A stretch of DNA of 64,000 nt from CALJXB01 sp965225935 (GCA_965225935.1 CBDDCC010000015.1:62001-126000), one strand, 5' to 3'. Counted from the first letter of the stretch, positions 42,790 through 52,161 are shown. A program made the numbers and translations. The notes: generated by a model not told the origin, from the letters alone.

Positions 42790-43445
42790 GTGCGCGCCGC
42801 GCCACCTGTCCTGTGCCGGCAAAGGCGAGAGGCCAGGCCGGCTTCACCCTGATCGAGCTGCTGGTGGCGCTGACCCTCTTCGGGCTGCTGTCGCTGGCCC
42901 TCATGGGCGGGCTCGGGTTCGGCACCCGGGTCTGGGAGAGCGGCCAAGCCCGAAGCGCCGCCTTCGCCGAAACCTCCGCCGTGCATGACTTCCTGCGCGG
43001 CCGGCTGGTGCTGGCCCGCCTGCCGCTGTCGGCCGTGCCGGACGCGGACGAGGGCCTGGCCTTCCTTGGGTCGGCCGAGGCGGTGCGCTTCATCGCGCCG
43101 CTGCCGGATTACGTCGGCCTCGGCGGCCTCTACCGCTTCGAGCTCTCCACAGAGAGGGACTTCGACCGCCGGGACCTGGTCGTGACCTGGCGGCTGCACC
43201 GCCCGGACGAGGAGGACCCGAGCGACGAAGACACTTCGCGCCGCGTCCTTCTGGAAGGGATCGAGGATCTGGAGATTCGCTACTTCGGCGTCGTCGAACC
43301 CGACGAGGTGCCAGACTGGTACCTGACCTGGGAGGGCGAGAACAGTCTGCCCTTGCTCGTCGAGCTGACGCTCAGCTTCCCGCCGGGCGATCGCCGGACC
43401 TGGCCCCGGCTGGCAGCGGCGCCGATGGCTTCGGCCGAGCCCTGA
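42786..43445 (+). CDS. gspJ: minor pseudopilin GspJ
   Basis: 219 residues from GTG 42786 (GTGA overlap with gspI). Prepilin site QAGFTLIELLVALTLFGLLS, then the GspJ globular region with WRLHRPDEEDPSD and LLEGIEDLEIRYFG. Completes the GspI-J-K tip. The next gene is the PhoX-like protein, 69 bases on. Confidence 0.9.
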   Translation: MSARRATCPVPAKARGQAGFTLIELLVALTLFGLLSLALMGGLGFGTRVWESGQARSAAFAETSAVHDFLRGRLVLARLPLSAVPDADEGLAFLGSAEAVRFIAPLPDYVGLGGLYRFELSTERDFDRRDLVVTWRLHRPDEEDPSDEDTSRRVLLEGIEDLEIRYFGVVEPDEVPDWYLTWEGENSLPLLVELTLSFPPGDRRTWPRLAAAPMASAEP

Positions 43446-43514
43446 ACCCGGTCCGCCCGCGCGCCGTCCATGGAGAGCGAGACCCATGTGGCAGGAAGGC
43501 GCTAGACTCACGGG

Positions 43515-44921
43515 ATGACGGATCTCTCGCGCCGATGCTTCGTGCGGAGCGGCCTGGCCCTGGGCGCGACCGGGCTCGCCTTCACGTCGCTCGCCGCCCG
43601 GGCCGGCGGCAGGGGGACTCTCGTCGCGGACTCGCGCGGCGCAGGGGGCTATGGCCCGCTGTCGCCCAGGGCCGATCTCGCAACCGGCCTGAAGCTGCTC
43701 GCGCTGCCCGAGGGCTTCGAGTACCTGTCCTTCGGCTGGAGCGGGCAGATCATGGACGACGGCCGTCCGACGCCGGCCAATCACGACGGCATGGCGGTCT
43801 GTGGCCGACGCGACGGCCTCGTCGCGCTGGTGCGCAACCACGAGCTGACGGCCGGTGAAGGACCCGGCTGCTTAGTCCCGGACGGCATGTACGACCCGGA
43901 TGAGATCGGCGGCACAACGAGCCTGCTGTTCGATCCGGAGCGCGGACGACCGGTCAGGTCCTACACCAGCCTCGGCGGCACCATTCGCAATTGCGCCGGG
44001 GGCCGCACGCCCTGGGGCTCCTGGCTGTCTTGCGAGGAGACCTTCCACGACTGGCGCCATCGGCCCGACCGGCTCAACCACGGCTACCTCTTCGAGGTCC
44101 CTGCCTTCGGCATCGCCAGCGGCCGGCCGGTCCGCGCCGCCGGCCGCTTCCGCCGCGAGGCGGTCGCCGTCGACCCCCGGACCGGCAGCCTCTATCAGAC
44201 CGAGGACGAGCGCGAGAGCGCCATCTACAAGTACGTCCCGCCCGGCAGCAGCGGAGACGCGCGCTCGCTGCGCGATGGCGGCAGGCTCCTCGCCATGGTC
44301 GTCGACGGCGTGGCGCGCAAGGATATGTCCGGCGGCTTCGACGTCGGCGACAGCTTCCGGGTCTCCTGGGATGCGGTCGGCGACCCGGAGGCCAGGGCGC
44401 GACGCGCCTTCGAGTCCGCGCCCCATGCCGCCGTCTTCTCCCGCGGCGAGGGCTGCTGGGAGGAGGGGGGCCTCATCTACTTCGTCTCGACCGACGGCGG
44501 GGCCGCGAACCTGGGCCAGGTCTGGGGCTACGACCCGCGCGCCGAGACCCTCTCGTTGCTCTACGAGGCCCGGGACGAGGACGTTCTCGACGGCCCGGAC
44601 AACCTCACCGTCACACCGCGCGGCGGCCTCGTTCTGTGCGAGGACGGCGGTTCCAAGCCCAAGCGCCTGGTCGGCCTCACCGCGACGGGCGAGGCCTTCA
44701 CCTTCGCGGAGAACCGGATCGAGCTGGAACGCCGCGACATCGAGCTCATCGATGCTGCCTTTCCCGGTGTCGCCGCCAACCTCTGGCACGAGGCCGCGAG
44801 CGACTTCAGGGGCGGGGAGTGGGCCGGCGCCTGCTGCCACGGCGACTGGCTGTTCGCCAACGTCCAGAGGCCGGGCGTCACCTTCGCGATCCGCGGTCCT
44901 TGGGCCAGTGGCGGGCTCTGA
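43515..44921 (+). CDS. PhoX-family (DUF839) phosphatase-like protein with Tat signal
   Basis: 468 residues. The N-terminus MTDLSRRCFVRSGLALGATG is a twin-arginine signal (R6-R7). The core has the PhoX pattern NCAGGRTPWGSWLSCEETF, with C160 in the position of the iron-ligating Cys of PhoX and E174 nearby, then YQTEDERESAIYKYVP, DGPDNLTVTPRGGLVLCEDG and a final GAVCCHGDWLFANVQ-type block (GACCHGDWLFANVQ). PhoX enzymes hydrolyse phosphomonoesters using Fe and Ca. It sits inside the T2SS locus, so it is a prime candidate for export: Tat to the periplasm, then T2SS outwards. True phosphatase activity is not shown. Confidence 0.85.
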   Translation: MTDLSRRCFVRSGLALGATGLAFTSLAARAGGRGTLVADSRGAGGYGPLSPRADLATGLKLLALPEGFEYLSFGWSGQIMDDGRPTPANHDGMAVCGRRDGLVALVRNHELTAGEGPGCLVPDGMYDPDEIGGTTSLLFDPERGRPVRSYTSLGGTIRNCAGGRTPWGSWLSCEETFHDWRHRPDRLNHGYLFEVPAFGIASGRPVRAAGRFRREAVAVDPRTGSLYQTEDERESAIYKYVPPGSSGDARSLRDGGRLLAMVVDGVARKDMSGGFDVGDSFRVSWDAVGDPEARARRAFESAPHAAVFSRGEGCWEEGGLIYFVSTDGGAANLGQVWGYDPRAETLSLLYEARDEDVLDGPDNLTVTPRGGLVLCEDGGSKPKRLVGLTATGEAFTFAENRIELERRDIELIDAAFPGVAANLWHEAASDFRGGEWAGACCHGDWLFANVQRPGVTFAIRGPWASGGL

Positions 44922-45020
44922 CGACGCGCCGGGCGGCCACAGGCCTTTTCCCCTCGACCGGCAAATTCGCTATACTGGTTGTTGTAATTCATCGAAGCGG
45001 GTCGACCGAGGAAGGATCCC

Positions 45021-46103
45021 GTGGCCACGCTTGTTGCGGCAACCTCGCGCTTTTTCGGCTGGTGGTTCGGCGAGCTCGGCGGCCTGCTGCCGGCTGGCTG
45101 GCGCTCGGCCCTGGGCAGCCGTCGTCGGCGCCTGGTCATCGCCCTCTCGGGCCACGAGGCCGCCGTCTGGTTCGGCCGCGGCGGCTCCCTGCGGGATCTG
45201 GGCGTGCTGCCGCTCGGGCCGGAACGGAGCGGGGCCGAGCGGAACGCCGCTTCGCTCAGACCCTACGTCGCCCGCGCCGCCGAGGTCGTGCTGCTGCTTC
45301 CGGCCAGCGCCGTGCTGCGCCGCCAGGTCGAGCTGCCGCTGGCGGCCGCGGAGAACCTGCGGGAGGTGCTCGGCTTCGAGATGGACCGCCACACGCCCTT
45401 CAAGGCCGAGGAGGTCTATTTCGACTACCGCCTGGTCGCCAAGGACATGGCCGCCAAGCGTCTCGTCGTGGACCTGGTCGTGGCCACCCGCGGCTCCGTG
45501 GACGGCGCCCTGGAGCGCCTGGCCGCCTGGGGCATCCAGCCGGACCGGCTCGACGTGCAGGGCGGCCGCTCGGCAGGCCAGGAGGCCTTCAATCTCCTGC
45601 CGGCCGCCGCGAGCGGCCGCGAGGACCGGCTGGGAGACCGCCTCTCCTGGGTGCTGGGCCTGACCGCCTGCGCGCTCCTTGCCGTGCTGGCCTATCTGCC
45701 GATCCAGCAGAAGGAGGCGCGCCTGGCCGAGGTGGAAAGCCGTCTCTCCGCCGCCCGCGCCGTCGCCGGCGAGGCCGATCAGTTGAGCCAGCAGGTCGAC
45801 CGGCTAATCGAGCGCGGCGACTACGTGGTGCGGCACAAGCGGCAGGATCCCGTCGTCGCAGAGCTGCTTGCCGAGATCACACGGCTCCTGCCCGACGACA
45901 CCTGGATCATCCAGATGGGCTGGCACGGCGACAGGCTGACGCTCGCCGGCTTTTCCGGTAGCTCGTCCGCCCTGATCGCGCTGCTCGAGGAATCGGGCCT
46001 GCTGTCGAACGTGCGCTTCAACTCCCCGGTCACGGTGGATCGGCGGCTGGAGCTCGAGCGCTTCAATCTTTCGGCCAAGGTGAACGGGAAGGGGACGAGT
46101 TGA
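45021..46103 (+). CDS. gspL: type II secretion protein GspL
   Basis: 360 residues from a GTG behind GAGGAAGG. The N-terminal actin-like cytoplasmic domain includes PLAAAENLREVLGFEMDRHT and the PilM-like TPFKAEEVYFDYR. A transmembrane helix lies near 215-235 (LSWVLGLTACALLAVLAYLP) and a periplasmic ferredoxin-like/PilN-type domain follows. It links GspE to the membrane platform with GspM. Its stop overlaps the TTG of gspM. Confidence 0.88.
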   Translation: MATLVAATSRFFGWWFGELGGLLPAGWRSALGSRRRRLVIALSGHEAAVWFGRGGSLRDLGVLPLGPERSGAERNAASLRPYVARAAEVVLLLPASAVLRRQVELPLAAAENLREVLGFEMDRHTPFKAEEVYFDYRLVAKDMAAKRLVVDLVVATRGSVDGALERLAAWGIQPDRLDVQGGRSAGQEAFNLLPAAASGREDRLGDRLSWVLGLTACALLAVLAYLPIQQKEARLAEVESRLSAARAVAGEADQLSQQVDRLIERGDYVVRHKRQDPVVAELLAEITRLLPDDTWIIQMGWHGDRLTLAGFSGSSSALIALLEESGLLSNVRFNSPVTVDRRLELERFNLSAKVNGKGTS

Positions 46104-46684
46104 ACAGGTCGTTGCCGCGCTGGGTCGCCCGTCTGGCCGCGCTCGCCCTTCTGGTCGGCGTGCTGGGGCTGGGCTATGCCTTCCTGGTGGCGCCCGTGTT
46201 CGCGGCCTACCGGACCCTGGACGAGGACATCGCGCGCAGCGAGGAGCTACTTCACCGCTACGAGACCCTGGCCGGCACGCGGGCCGCGCACGAGGCGCGC
46301 CTCGGCGAGCTGAGCAGCCGGCAGCGGGGCACGGGCGTCTACCTGAGCGGCGCCGGCGACGCGCTCGCGGCGGCCGAGCTGCAGGAGCGGGCCCGCAAGG
46401 CCGTGGTGTCGGAAGGCGCCGAGCTGCGCAGCATCCAGAACCTGCCGCCGGAATCCGACGGCGAGTTCCGCCGGGTCACCGTGCGCGTCCAGTTCAGCGG
46501 AAACCTGGCCGCCTTCCACAGCATCCTATACCGGCTCGAGGCGGGCCGCCCCTTCGTCTTCGTCGACAATCTGGACCTGCGCAACCGCCGGGCGGCGCGC
46601 AGCTCGGCGCGCGAGAACCTGGACCCCCTCCTCACCGTCCGCTTCGACCTCTCGGGCTACCTCAATCCGGAGACCGCGCCATGA
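46100..46684 (+). CDS. gspM: type II secretion protein GspM
   Basis: 194 residues from a TTG start overlapping the gspL stop (GGGGACGAG ahead). One N-terminal helix (LAALALLVGVLGLGYAFLVA), a coiled coil and a small periplasmic domain ending with GRPFVFVDNLDLRNR, as in the GspM b-type/PilO group. Stabilises GspL. The next gene's ATG overlaps its stop. Confidence 0.85.
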   Translation: MNRSLPRWVARLAALALLVGVLGLGYAFLVAPVFAAYRTLDEDIARSEELLHRYETLAGTRAAHEARLGELSSRQRGTGVYLSGAGDALAAAELQERARKAVVSEGAELRSIQNLPPESDGEFRRVTVRVQFSGNLAAFHSILYRLEAGRPFVFVDNLDLRNRRAARSSARENLDPLLTVRFDLSGYLNPETAP

Positions 46685-47169
46685 GGCGGCGAAGGCGGAA
46701 GCTCTGGCTGCCGGGGGCGCTTCTGCTGCTCTGCCTGGGCCTGGCCTGGCTCGTCTACCAGCAGCTCGCCGCCTCGACCAATCAGGGCGCGCTCGCCCGC
46801 GCTCCCGCCGGCCCGGAGTTGGATCTGGGCGACCTGCCGGCGGCGCCGGAGTTCGTCTTGGACTCGATCGAGAGGTACGATGCGGTGCTGGAGCGTCCGC
46901 TCTTCTCGCCGACCCGTAGGCCGCCGGAGGAGGAGGTCGTCGCCGCCGTCCCGACCAGGATGGAGTTCGACTATGTGCTCAAGGGCGTCCTGATAGACGG
47001 CGACAGCCGTATCGCGCTGCTGCGCGACTATTCGGGCGACCGGGTGCTCCACCTCAGGGAAGGTGAGTCCCTCGACGGCTGGCGCCTCAAGTCGGTGGCC
47101 GCCGATCACGTTGTGGTCGAGCGCGGCGACCGGGAAGAGGCTTTGGAGCTCAGCTTCGAGTTTCAATAA
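46681..47169 (+). CDS. gspC: short GspC-like protein (HR domain, no PDZ)
   Basis: 162 residues. A basic start RRRRRKLWLPG, one transmembrane helix (~10-30) and a periplasmic homology region: LERPLFSPTRRPP, YVLKGVLIDGDSRIALLRD, LREGESLDGWRLKSVAADHV. This is the region by which GspC contacts the GspD N0 domain. Normal GspC (~270 aa) has a C-terminal PDZ or coiled coil; here it stops after the HR domain. It is the last gene before gspD. Confidence 0.8.
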   Translation: MRRRRRKLWLPGALLLLCLGLAWLVYQQLAASTNQGALARAPAGPELDLGDLPAAPEFVLDSIERYDAVLERPLFSPTRRPPEEEVVAAVPTRMEFDYVLKGVLIDGDSRIALLRDYSGDRVLHLREGESLDGWRLKSVAADHVVVERGDREEALELSFEFQ

Positions 47170-47430
47170 CGGGCCAACGGGGGCTTCTGTCTCCAGTGGC
47201 AATCCGGAGGAAACGGCGCCGCACGACGGGCTCGCCCGAAGCGCTACGGCCGGCCTTTGGGCCAGCTTGGCACGCCCTTGATCGCCATTTACCTACCTGG
47301 TTAAGTTTTGTTACCTTAGTTATTGAAATTAAGGGAGTTACGATCACCTTCTTGTGATGTATACTAGCTGCAATGCAAAGAGGGTAGGCTCTACTGGACG
47401 GAGCTGTTTAGCGGGGGCTTCATACTTTTC
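47170..47430 (+). promoter_or_regulatory. AT-rich leader before gspD
   Basis: The stretch 47290-47420 is strikingly AT-rich for this genome and contains TATACT at 47360-47365, a good -10-like hexamer, though no strong -35 is seen 17 bases ahead. It suggests that gspD has its own promoter instead of relying only on read-through from gspC. Confidence 0.4.
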
Positions 47431-49710
47431 ATGGCTAGGGCAATCGGGATCCGCGGCGGCTGTGCCGCCGGGTCGAGGTTCGCTTGCTCCGCATCCATTT
47501 CCGCCCTGCTCGTTCTGGGCGCGGTCCTGGGCGGATGTCAGAGCAAGGGTTCTCTAGGCCCGGAGCCGGCGGCGACACCCGAAGCCGCGGTTCGGAGCAC
47601 CGGCGCGCCCACGCCGCTCTCGGGCGAGGGCACGAGCGCCGGCTGGCAGGCCACCAAGCCCGCCGGCGGGCGCGAGGTCGAAGCCGTCTCCGAGCGTTCC
47701 GCCCTGACGCAACCCGAATACTACCGGGGCAGCGGCGAGCTGATTTCCCGCCGCGGAGGCATCACCGAGGCGCCCGTGCTGGCCGACGGCCGGGTCAGCC
47801 TCAACTTCGCCAACGCCGATATCCGCGAGGTCATCGACGTGGTCCTCGGGAAGACCCTGAACCTCAACTACCTGATCGATCCCAGGGTCCAGGGAACGGT
47901 GCTGGCGCGGACCAGCGCGCCCCTGAAGCGCGAGGACGTCATCCCGGCTCTGGAGAACATCCTGGCGCTGAACGGCGCCGCCCTGAAATACGCCGACGAC
48001 CTCTACCAGGTGATCCCTCTGGATGAGGCCAGCCGCAGCCTCTCCCTGCCGCGTTCCACCCTGTCGCCGCGCGAGCGCGGCCTCGGTTTCGCCGTCACGG
48101 TGATCCCCCTGGAGTTCGCCTCGGCCCAGGCGGTCCAGCAGCTCGCGGCGGACCTGGTGCCGCCGGACCGGGTCTTCCTGGCCGATCCTACCCGTAATCT
48201 GATCGTCTATGCCGGGACCGGCGCCGAAGCGGACGTGCTGGTCGACTTCGTTCGCCTCTTCGACGTCGACTGGATGGCGGGCATGTCCTTCGCCCTGTTC
48301 CCGGTCCACGCCGCCGACGCCGGCACCCTGGCAAGCGAGGTGGAGCAGGTCTTCCGGGCGGGCACCGCCGGGCCGCTGCCGGAGGCCGTTCAGTTCCTGC
48401 CCATCGAACGCATGAACGCGATCCTCGTCATGTCCCCCCAGCAGGCCTACATCGACAGCGCAGGCCGCTGGATCGAACGCCTCGACCGAGGCGAGGGGAG
48501 CGTCACCCGGCGGGTCCACGTCTACTACGTGCAGAACTCGCGGGCCGTCGACCTGGCTGCGATCCTCTCCCAGATCTTCGAGCAGGTCCGCAGCCAGACG
48601 TCGGTTTCGGCCTCGGATCTGCTGGCCCCGGGACTGACCCCGGTCGAGCTCACCAACGTGCAGCAGGAGGCCCAGGCCGCCGTGGCGCAGTCCGGGCTCG
48701 CCCCGGGCGAGGTTCCCCAGGCGGCCGCGCCCTACGCGCCCTCCAGCCGCGGCCGGGATGTTTCCACCACCCTCGGCAGCCTGGTCAGCGAGAGCGGCGA
48801 TATCCGGATCATTCCCGACGATCTCAACAATGCCCTGGTCATTCTGGCCACGGCCGCCGAATACCGCGTCATCGAGGCTGCCCTTGGGCAGCTCGACATC
48901 GTGCCGCTCCAGGTTCTGATCGAGGCGACGATCGCGGAGGTGACCCTGATCGACACCCTCGAGTACGGTCTCCAGTGGTTCTTCAGCCAGGGCGACTTCG
49001 CCGCCACCTTCAGCGACCTGGACAGCGGGCTCGTGTCCTCGGCCTTCCCGGGCTTCTCCCTGGTGTTCGAGTCGAGCGACGCCCGTGTCATCCTCAACGC
49101 GCTCACCAGCATCACGGACGTCGACGTCATCTCCTCGCCCCAGCTCATGGTGCTCGACAACCAGTCGGCCGTCCTCAACGTCGGCGACCAGGTGCCCATC
49201 ACCATTCAGACGGCCCAGTCGGTGGTCGATCCGGAGGCGCCCATCGTCAGCTCGGTCGAGTACCGGGATACCGGCGTCACCCTGGAGATCACGCCGCGGG
49301 TCAACGCGAGCGGACTGGTGGTGCTCGACATCATCCAGGAAGTGAGCGACGCCGTGCAGACGGAGAGCTCCGGCATCGATTCCCCGACCATCCAGCAGCG
49401 CCGGGTGGAGAGCGTCGTGGCCGTGCAGAGCGGCGAGACCGTGGCGCTCGGCGGCCTCATCCGCGACCGACGCACGGACGGCGTCACCGGCATTCCCTTG
49501 CTCTCGGAAATCCCGGTCCTGGGCAACCTGTTCAAGACCACCAACGAGGAGCTGCGCCGTACCGAGCTGCTGGTGCTGATCACGCCCCGGGTGATCGGAA
49601 ACCTGAGCGAGGCCCGTGCCGTCACCGACGAGCTGCGCCGGCGCATGACCGGACTGGAGGTCTTGGAACGGCGGCTCCGCCCCGGCCAGGGCTTCCCGGC
49701 CTCCCAGTGA
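47431..49710 (+). CDS. gspD: type II secretin GspD (lipoprotein)
   Basis: 759 residues. The signal peptide ends in the lipobox LGAVLGGC (Cys near 34), so it is a lipid-anchored secretin. N0 domain: VSLNFANADIREVIDVVLGK, then N1-N3 repeats (about 190-440) with a flexible Gln/Ala/Pro-rich insert near 410-430. The C-terminal secretin pore starts LQVLIEATIAEVTLIDTLEY and ends LLVLITPRVIG. It forms the outer-membrane gate. Convergent with the sulfotransferase gene, with a hairpin between. Confidence 0.95.
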   Translation: MARAIGIRGGCAAGSRFACSASISALLVLGAVLGGCQSKGSLGPEPAATPEAAVRSTGAPTPLSGEGTSAGWQATKPAGGREVEAVSERSALTQPEYYRGSGELISRRGGITEAPVLADGRVSLNFANADIREVIDVVLGKTLNLNYLIDPRVQGTVLARTSAPLKREDVIPALENILALNGAALKYADDLYQVIPLDEASRSLSLPRSTLSPRERGLGFAVTVIPLEFASAQAVQQLAADLVPPDRVFLADPTRNLIVYAGTGAEADVLVDFVRLFDVDWMAGMSFALFPVHAADAGTLASEVEQVFRAGTAGPLPEAVQFLPIERMNAILVMSPQQAYIDSAGRWIERLDRGEGSVTRRVHVYYVQNSRAVDLAAILSQIFEQVRSQTSVSASDLLAPGLTPVELTNVQQEAQAAVAQSGLAPGEVPQAAAPYAPSSRGRDVSTTLGSLVSESGDIRIIPDDLNNALVILATAAEYRVIEAALGQLDIVPLQVLIEATIAEVTLIDTLEYGLQWFFSQGDFAATFSDLDSGLVSSAFPGFSLVFESSDARVILNALTSITDVDVISSPQLMVLDNQSAVLNVGDQVPITIQTAQSVVDPEAPIVSSVEYRDTGVTLEITPRVNASGLVVLDIIQEVSDAVQTESSGIDSPTIQQRRVESVVAVQSGETVALGGLIRDRRTDGVTGIPLLSEIPVLGNLFKTTNEELRRTELLVLITPRVIGNLSEARAVTDELRRRMTGLEVLERRLRPGQGFPASQ

Positions 49711-49729
49711 GCCAGGCTCGCCGCCGGCC

Positions 49730-49754
49730 GCCCGCGGCGGGCTCCGCCGCGGGC
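49730..49754. terminator. bidirectional hairpin between gspD and sulfotransferase gene
   Basis: Perfect 11-bp stem GCCCGCGGCGG/CCGCCGCGGGC with a 3-base loop GCT, located in the 45-base gap between two convergent stops. There is no T-run, but strength and position fit a transcript end or barrier for both strands. Confidence 0.65.
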
Positions 49755-49755
49755 G

Positions 49756-51093
49756 TCAGAGCGCTTCCAGCAACGGTCCGATAAAGGGCTCGTAGGGCTT
49801 CCAGCGGCCGATCGAGCTCTTGTAGAGGGGCTGGCGCACCTGCCAGCGGCTGGCCGTGGTGACCTCGCGCCGGGTCTTGTGGAAGTCGAGGCAGCGGGCT
49901 TCCCACTCGAGGCCGCAGAAGGCGACGATCTCCCGGCTCGTGGCTTCCGGCTCGCCGACCAAGGTCTCGTAGGACACCTCGAGCAGGGGGAGCGGCAGCA
50001 CCTCGGCCCAATGGGCCATGAGCTGCCGGTAGATCCCGTGGAAGAAACCGAGATCGGCCAGGTCGAAGGCATAGGCCTGGGCGGTCTGGAAGTTCTGGAA
50101 AAAGCAGGAGAGGCAGCTGTCCCGCGGGTCGCGCCGGGCGTGGATGATCCGGGCCCGCGGCAGCAGCAGGGCGATCAGCCCCAGGTGCCAGAAGTTGAGA
50201 GGCAGCTTGTCGACCAGCCTGGCCGCCGGGCCTGCGATCCCGTCCATGCGCGCGGCGTAGGCGCGCGCCAGGCCGTCGACGACCTCGCCGGGCATGTCGG
50301 CGAGGTTCTCCGGATAGTCCCGCTCGGCCGGATGATAGTGCCGCAGGCGGCGGCTGATGGCCGGTATGTCGGGCAGCTCGCCACCGCCGCGCACCTGGCT
50401 GTGGCTGGCAAGGATCTGCTCGATCAATGAGGTGCCCGAGCGCGGCATGCCGACGATGAAGACGAAGCGCTCGTCCGCCAGGCCGACATTGGAGCGCCGC
50501 GCGAAGAGTTCGCGGGTGAAGGTCTGCTTCATGGCCTCCATGCCGCGGCTGGCGGCCTCGCGCTTGAAGATCTTGCCCTTGGCCTTGTTGCCGGCGGCGA
50601 AGTGATGGAAGGCCCGCTTGGGTTCGCCCAGGTCGTCCCACAGCTTGCCGCTGGCGAAGTGGAGGAAGACGCGGCTCTCCCGCGACAGGCCGACGGTCTT
50701 CAGGCGGGCGGCGATCTGACCCAGGATCGGGTCGCCGGGCTTCGGCTTGATGATGGTGGAGAGGTTGTAGAAGGCCTCGTCGTAATCCGGCTTGAGGCGG
50801 ATGGCCTCCCGGTAGTGCTCCTCGGCCGCGGCGATGTCGCCCTGATCGCCCAGCAGTGTCGCCAGGTTGTGGTGATAGACCGGGTTGCGCGGGTTGAGGC
50901 CGAGGGCCCGGTTGACCTTCTCGACGCCGGCCGCATGGTCCCGGCGCTCGAAGTCCACCAGGCCCAGCAGATGCCAGGCGTCGGCGCAGTCGGCGTTGGC
51001 TTGCAGGATCTCGCCGTAGATCGCGGCGGCCCGCGGCCAGTCGCCGCGCTTCTGATGCACCAGAGCCTCGTCTAGTTGCTGCCGTTCGCCCAT
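49756..51093 (-). CDS. TPR-containing sulfotransferase
   Basis: 445 residues. TPR repeats occupy residues ~5-115 (AAIYGEILQANADCADAWHL, NPVYHHNLATLLGDQGDIAA). The sulfotransferase domain follows: the 5'-phosphosulfate loop VGMPRSGTSLIEQI at 214-227 and the 3'-phosphate motif HARRDPRDSCLSCFF near 315. It transfers sulfate from PAPS to an unknown acceptor; TPR sulfotransferases often modify peptides or glycans. Followed upstream on the same strand by the methyltransferase gene (127-base AT-rich gap). Confidence 0.9.
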   Translation of the reverse strand: MGERQQLDEALVHQKRGDWPRAAAIYGEILQANADCADAWHLLGLVDFERRDHAAGVEKVNRALGLNPRNPVYHHNLATLLGDQGDIAAAEEHYREAIRLKPDYDEAFYNLSTIIKPKPGDPILGQIAARLKTVGLSRESRVFLHFASGKLWDDLGEPKRAFHHFAAGNKAKGKIFKREAASRGMEAMKQTFTRELFARRSNVGLADERFVFIVGMPRSGTSLIEQILASHSQVRGGGELPDIPAISRRLRHYHPAERDYPENLADMPGEVVDGLARAYAARMDGIAGPAARLVDKLPLNFWHLGLIALLLPRARIIHARRDPRDSCLSCFFQNFQTAQAYAFDLADLGFFHGIYRQLMAHWAEVLPLPLLEVSYETLVGEPEATSREIVAFCGLEWEARCLDFHKTRREVTTASRWQVRQPLYKSSIGRWKPYEPFIGPLLEAL

Positions 51094-51219
51094 GTTGCCG
51101 ATCCGCGGTTCCGGCCGGGCGTCCGTGCGCCCGTTATGCCGAAACCATGCCTCACGGGAGTTAGCAGAGAGTTTATATATGTATTACAATATCTTATATT
51201 TCGAATCTAAATTCGAATC

Positions 51220-52161
51220 TCAAGGCAGTGCCAAGATAAAGGTGCCGCTGGTCTCAAGGTCGTCGTCGGACAGGCCCCTGAAGCGGGAGGCCACGTCGTC
51301 GCGCTTGATCCGCGAGCGGGCGGTCACCTTGGCGTCCTGGCGGACGGTGAAGCCGGTCTCGCGCAGCAGCCGGGCATGGACCGAATGGGGCTGGCGGTTG
51401 AGCAGCCAGGGCCGGCGCCCGCGAATCAGCTTCCAGGTGAGGTCCGAGAAGACCCAGTGGCCGTTCCACTCGCGGGCCGTGCCGTGGCAGGTGAAATCGA
51501 TGGTGTGTGACATGAAGCCCGTCGGCTTCAGCCAGGCGTGCAGGGCGTTGTAGGTGGCCGGCAGATCGTCGATGTGCTCGAGGACCGCCTGGGAGAAGAT
51601 CATGTCGACCGAGTGCGGCTCCAGCACGCTCGCGTCGAGCCAGGGCACCACGTAGCGGACCATGGCGCCGGCCCGCTCGGGATCGGCGATGCTCTCACGG
51701 ATCCGCCGCAGGCGCTCGGGCCGCAAGGCCGTGGCGAGCCGCGCGTCGGGCAGGAGACCGTGCGGAAAGCGGTAGTCGGCCAGCCTTGGCTCGACCCGGG
51801 GAAACTCCCGGTCGTCGGGCAGAGCCTCCCGCCGCTCGAAGAGGCCGACGAGCCGGTCGAAGATCTCCAGGTTCCGCGCGCTGTTGGCGTAGGGGACGAT
51901 GTCGAAGGCGAAATAGGTCTCGCAGCCCGTCAGGAGCGCCGCCAGGCCGATCCCCAGGGAATCGCCGGGGCCCAGTTCGGCCACGACCTTCGGCTCGTTC
52001 CACAGCCCGGCCTGCTGGGCGCAGGTCAGGTGGCGCAGCCAGATCGAATAGCAGTAGCGCGCCGTATCGGTTCCACGGGTCCGCGGCCGGCGGAGCTGGT
52101 TGTAGCCCGGCATGTAGCTGGCGACGCCGCCGGCCAGCCGCTTGAGCCTGATGTTCCCCAT
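51220..52161 (-). CDS. class I SAM-dependent methyltransferase
   Basis: 313 residues from ATG 52161 (AGGAGG 12 bases ahead); an upstream extension to 52224 is not supported. The SAM site is VVAELGPGDSLGIGLAALL with TGCETYFAFDIVPYAN, then VDMIFSQAVLEHIDDLPATY and LKPTGFMSHTIDF. The layout resembles methyltransferases found in glycan and cell-surface gene sets. It shares a strand with the sulfotransferase gene downstream, possibly both modifying one product. Confidence 0.82.
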   Translation of the reverse strand: MGNIRLKRLAGGVASYMPGYNQLRRPRTRGTDTARYCYSIWLRHLTCAQQAGLWNEPKVVAELGPGDSLGIGLAALLTGCETYFAFDIVPYANSARNLEIFDRLVGLFERREALPDDREFPRVEPRLADYRFPHGLLPDARLATALRPERLRRIRESIADPERAGAMVRYVVPWLDASVLEPHSVDMIFSQAVLEHIDDLPATYNALHAWLKPTGFMSHTIDFTCHGTAREWNGHWVFSDLTWKLIRGRRPWLLNRQPHSVHARLLRETGFTVRQDAKVTARSRIKRDDVASRFRGLSDDDLETSGTFILALP

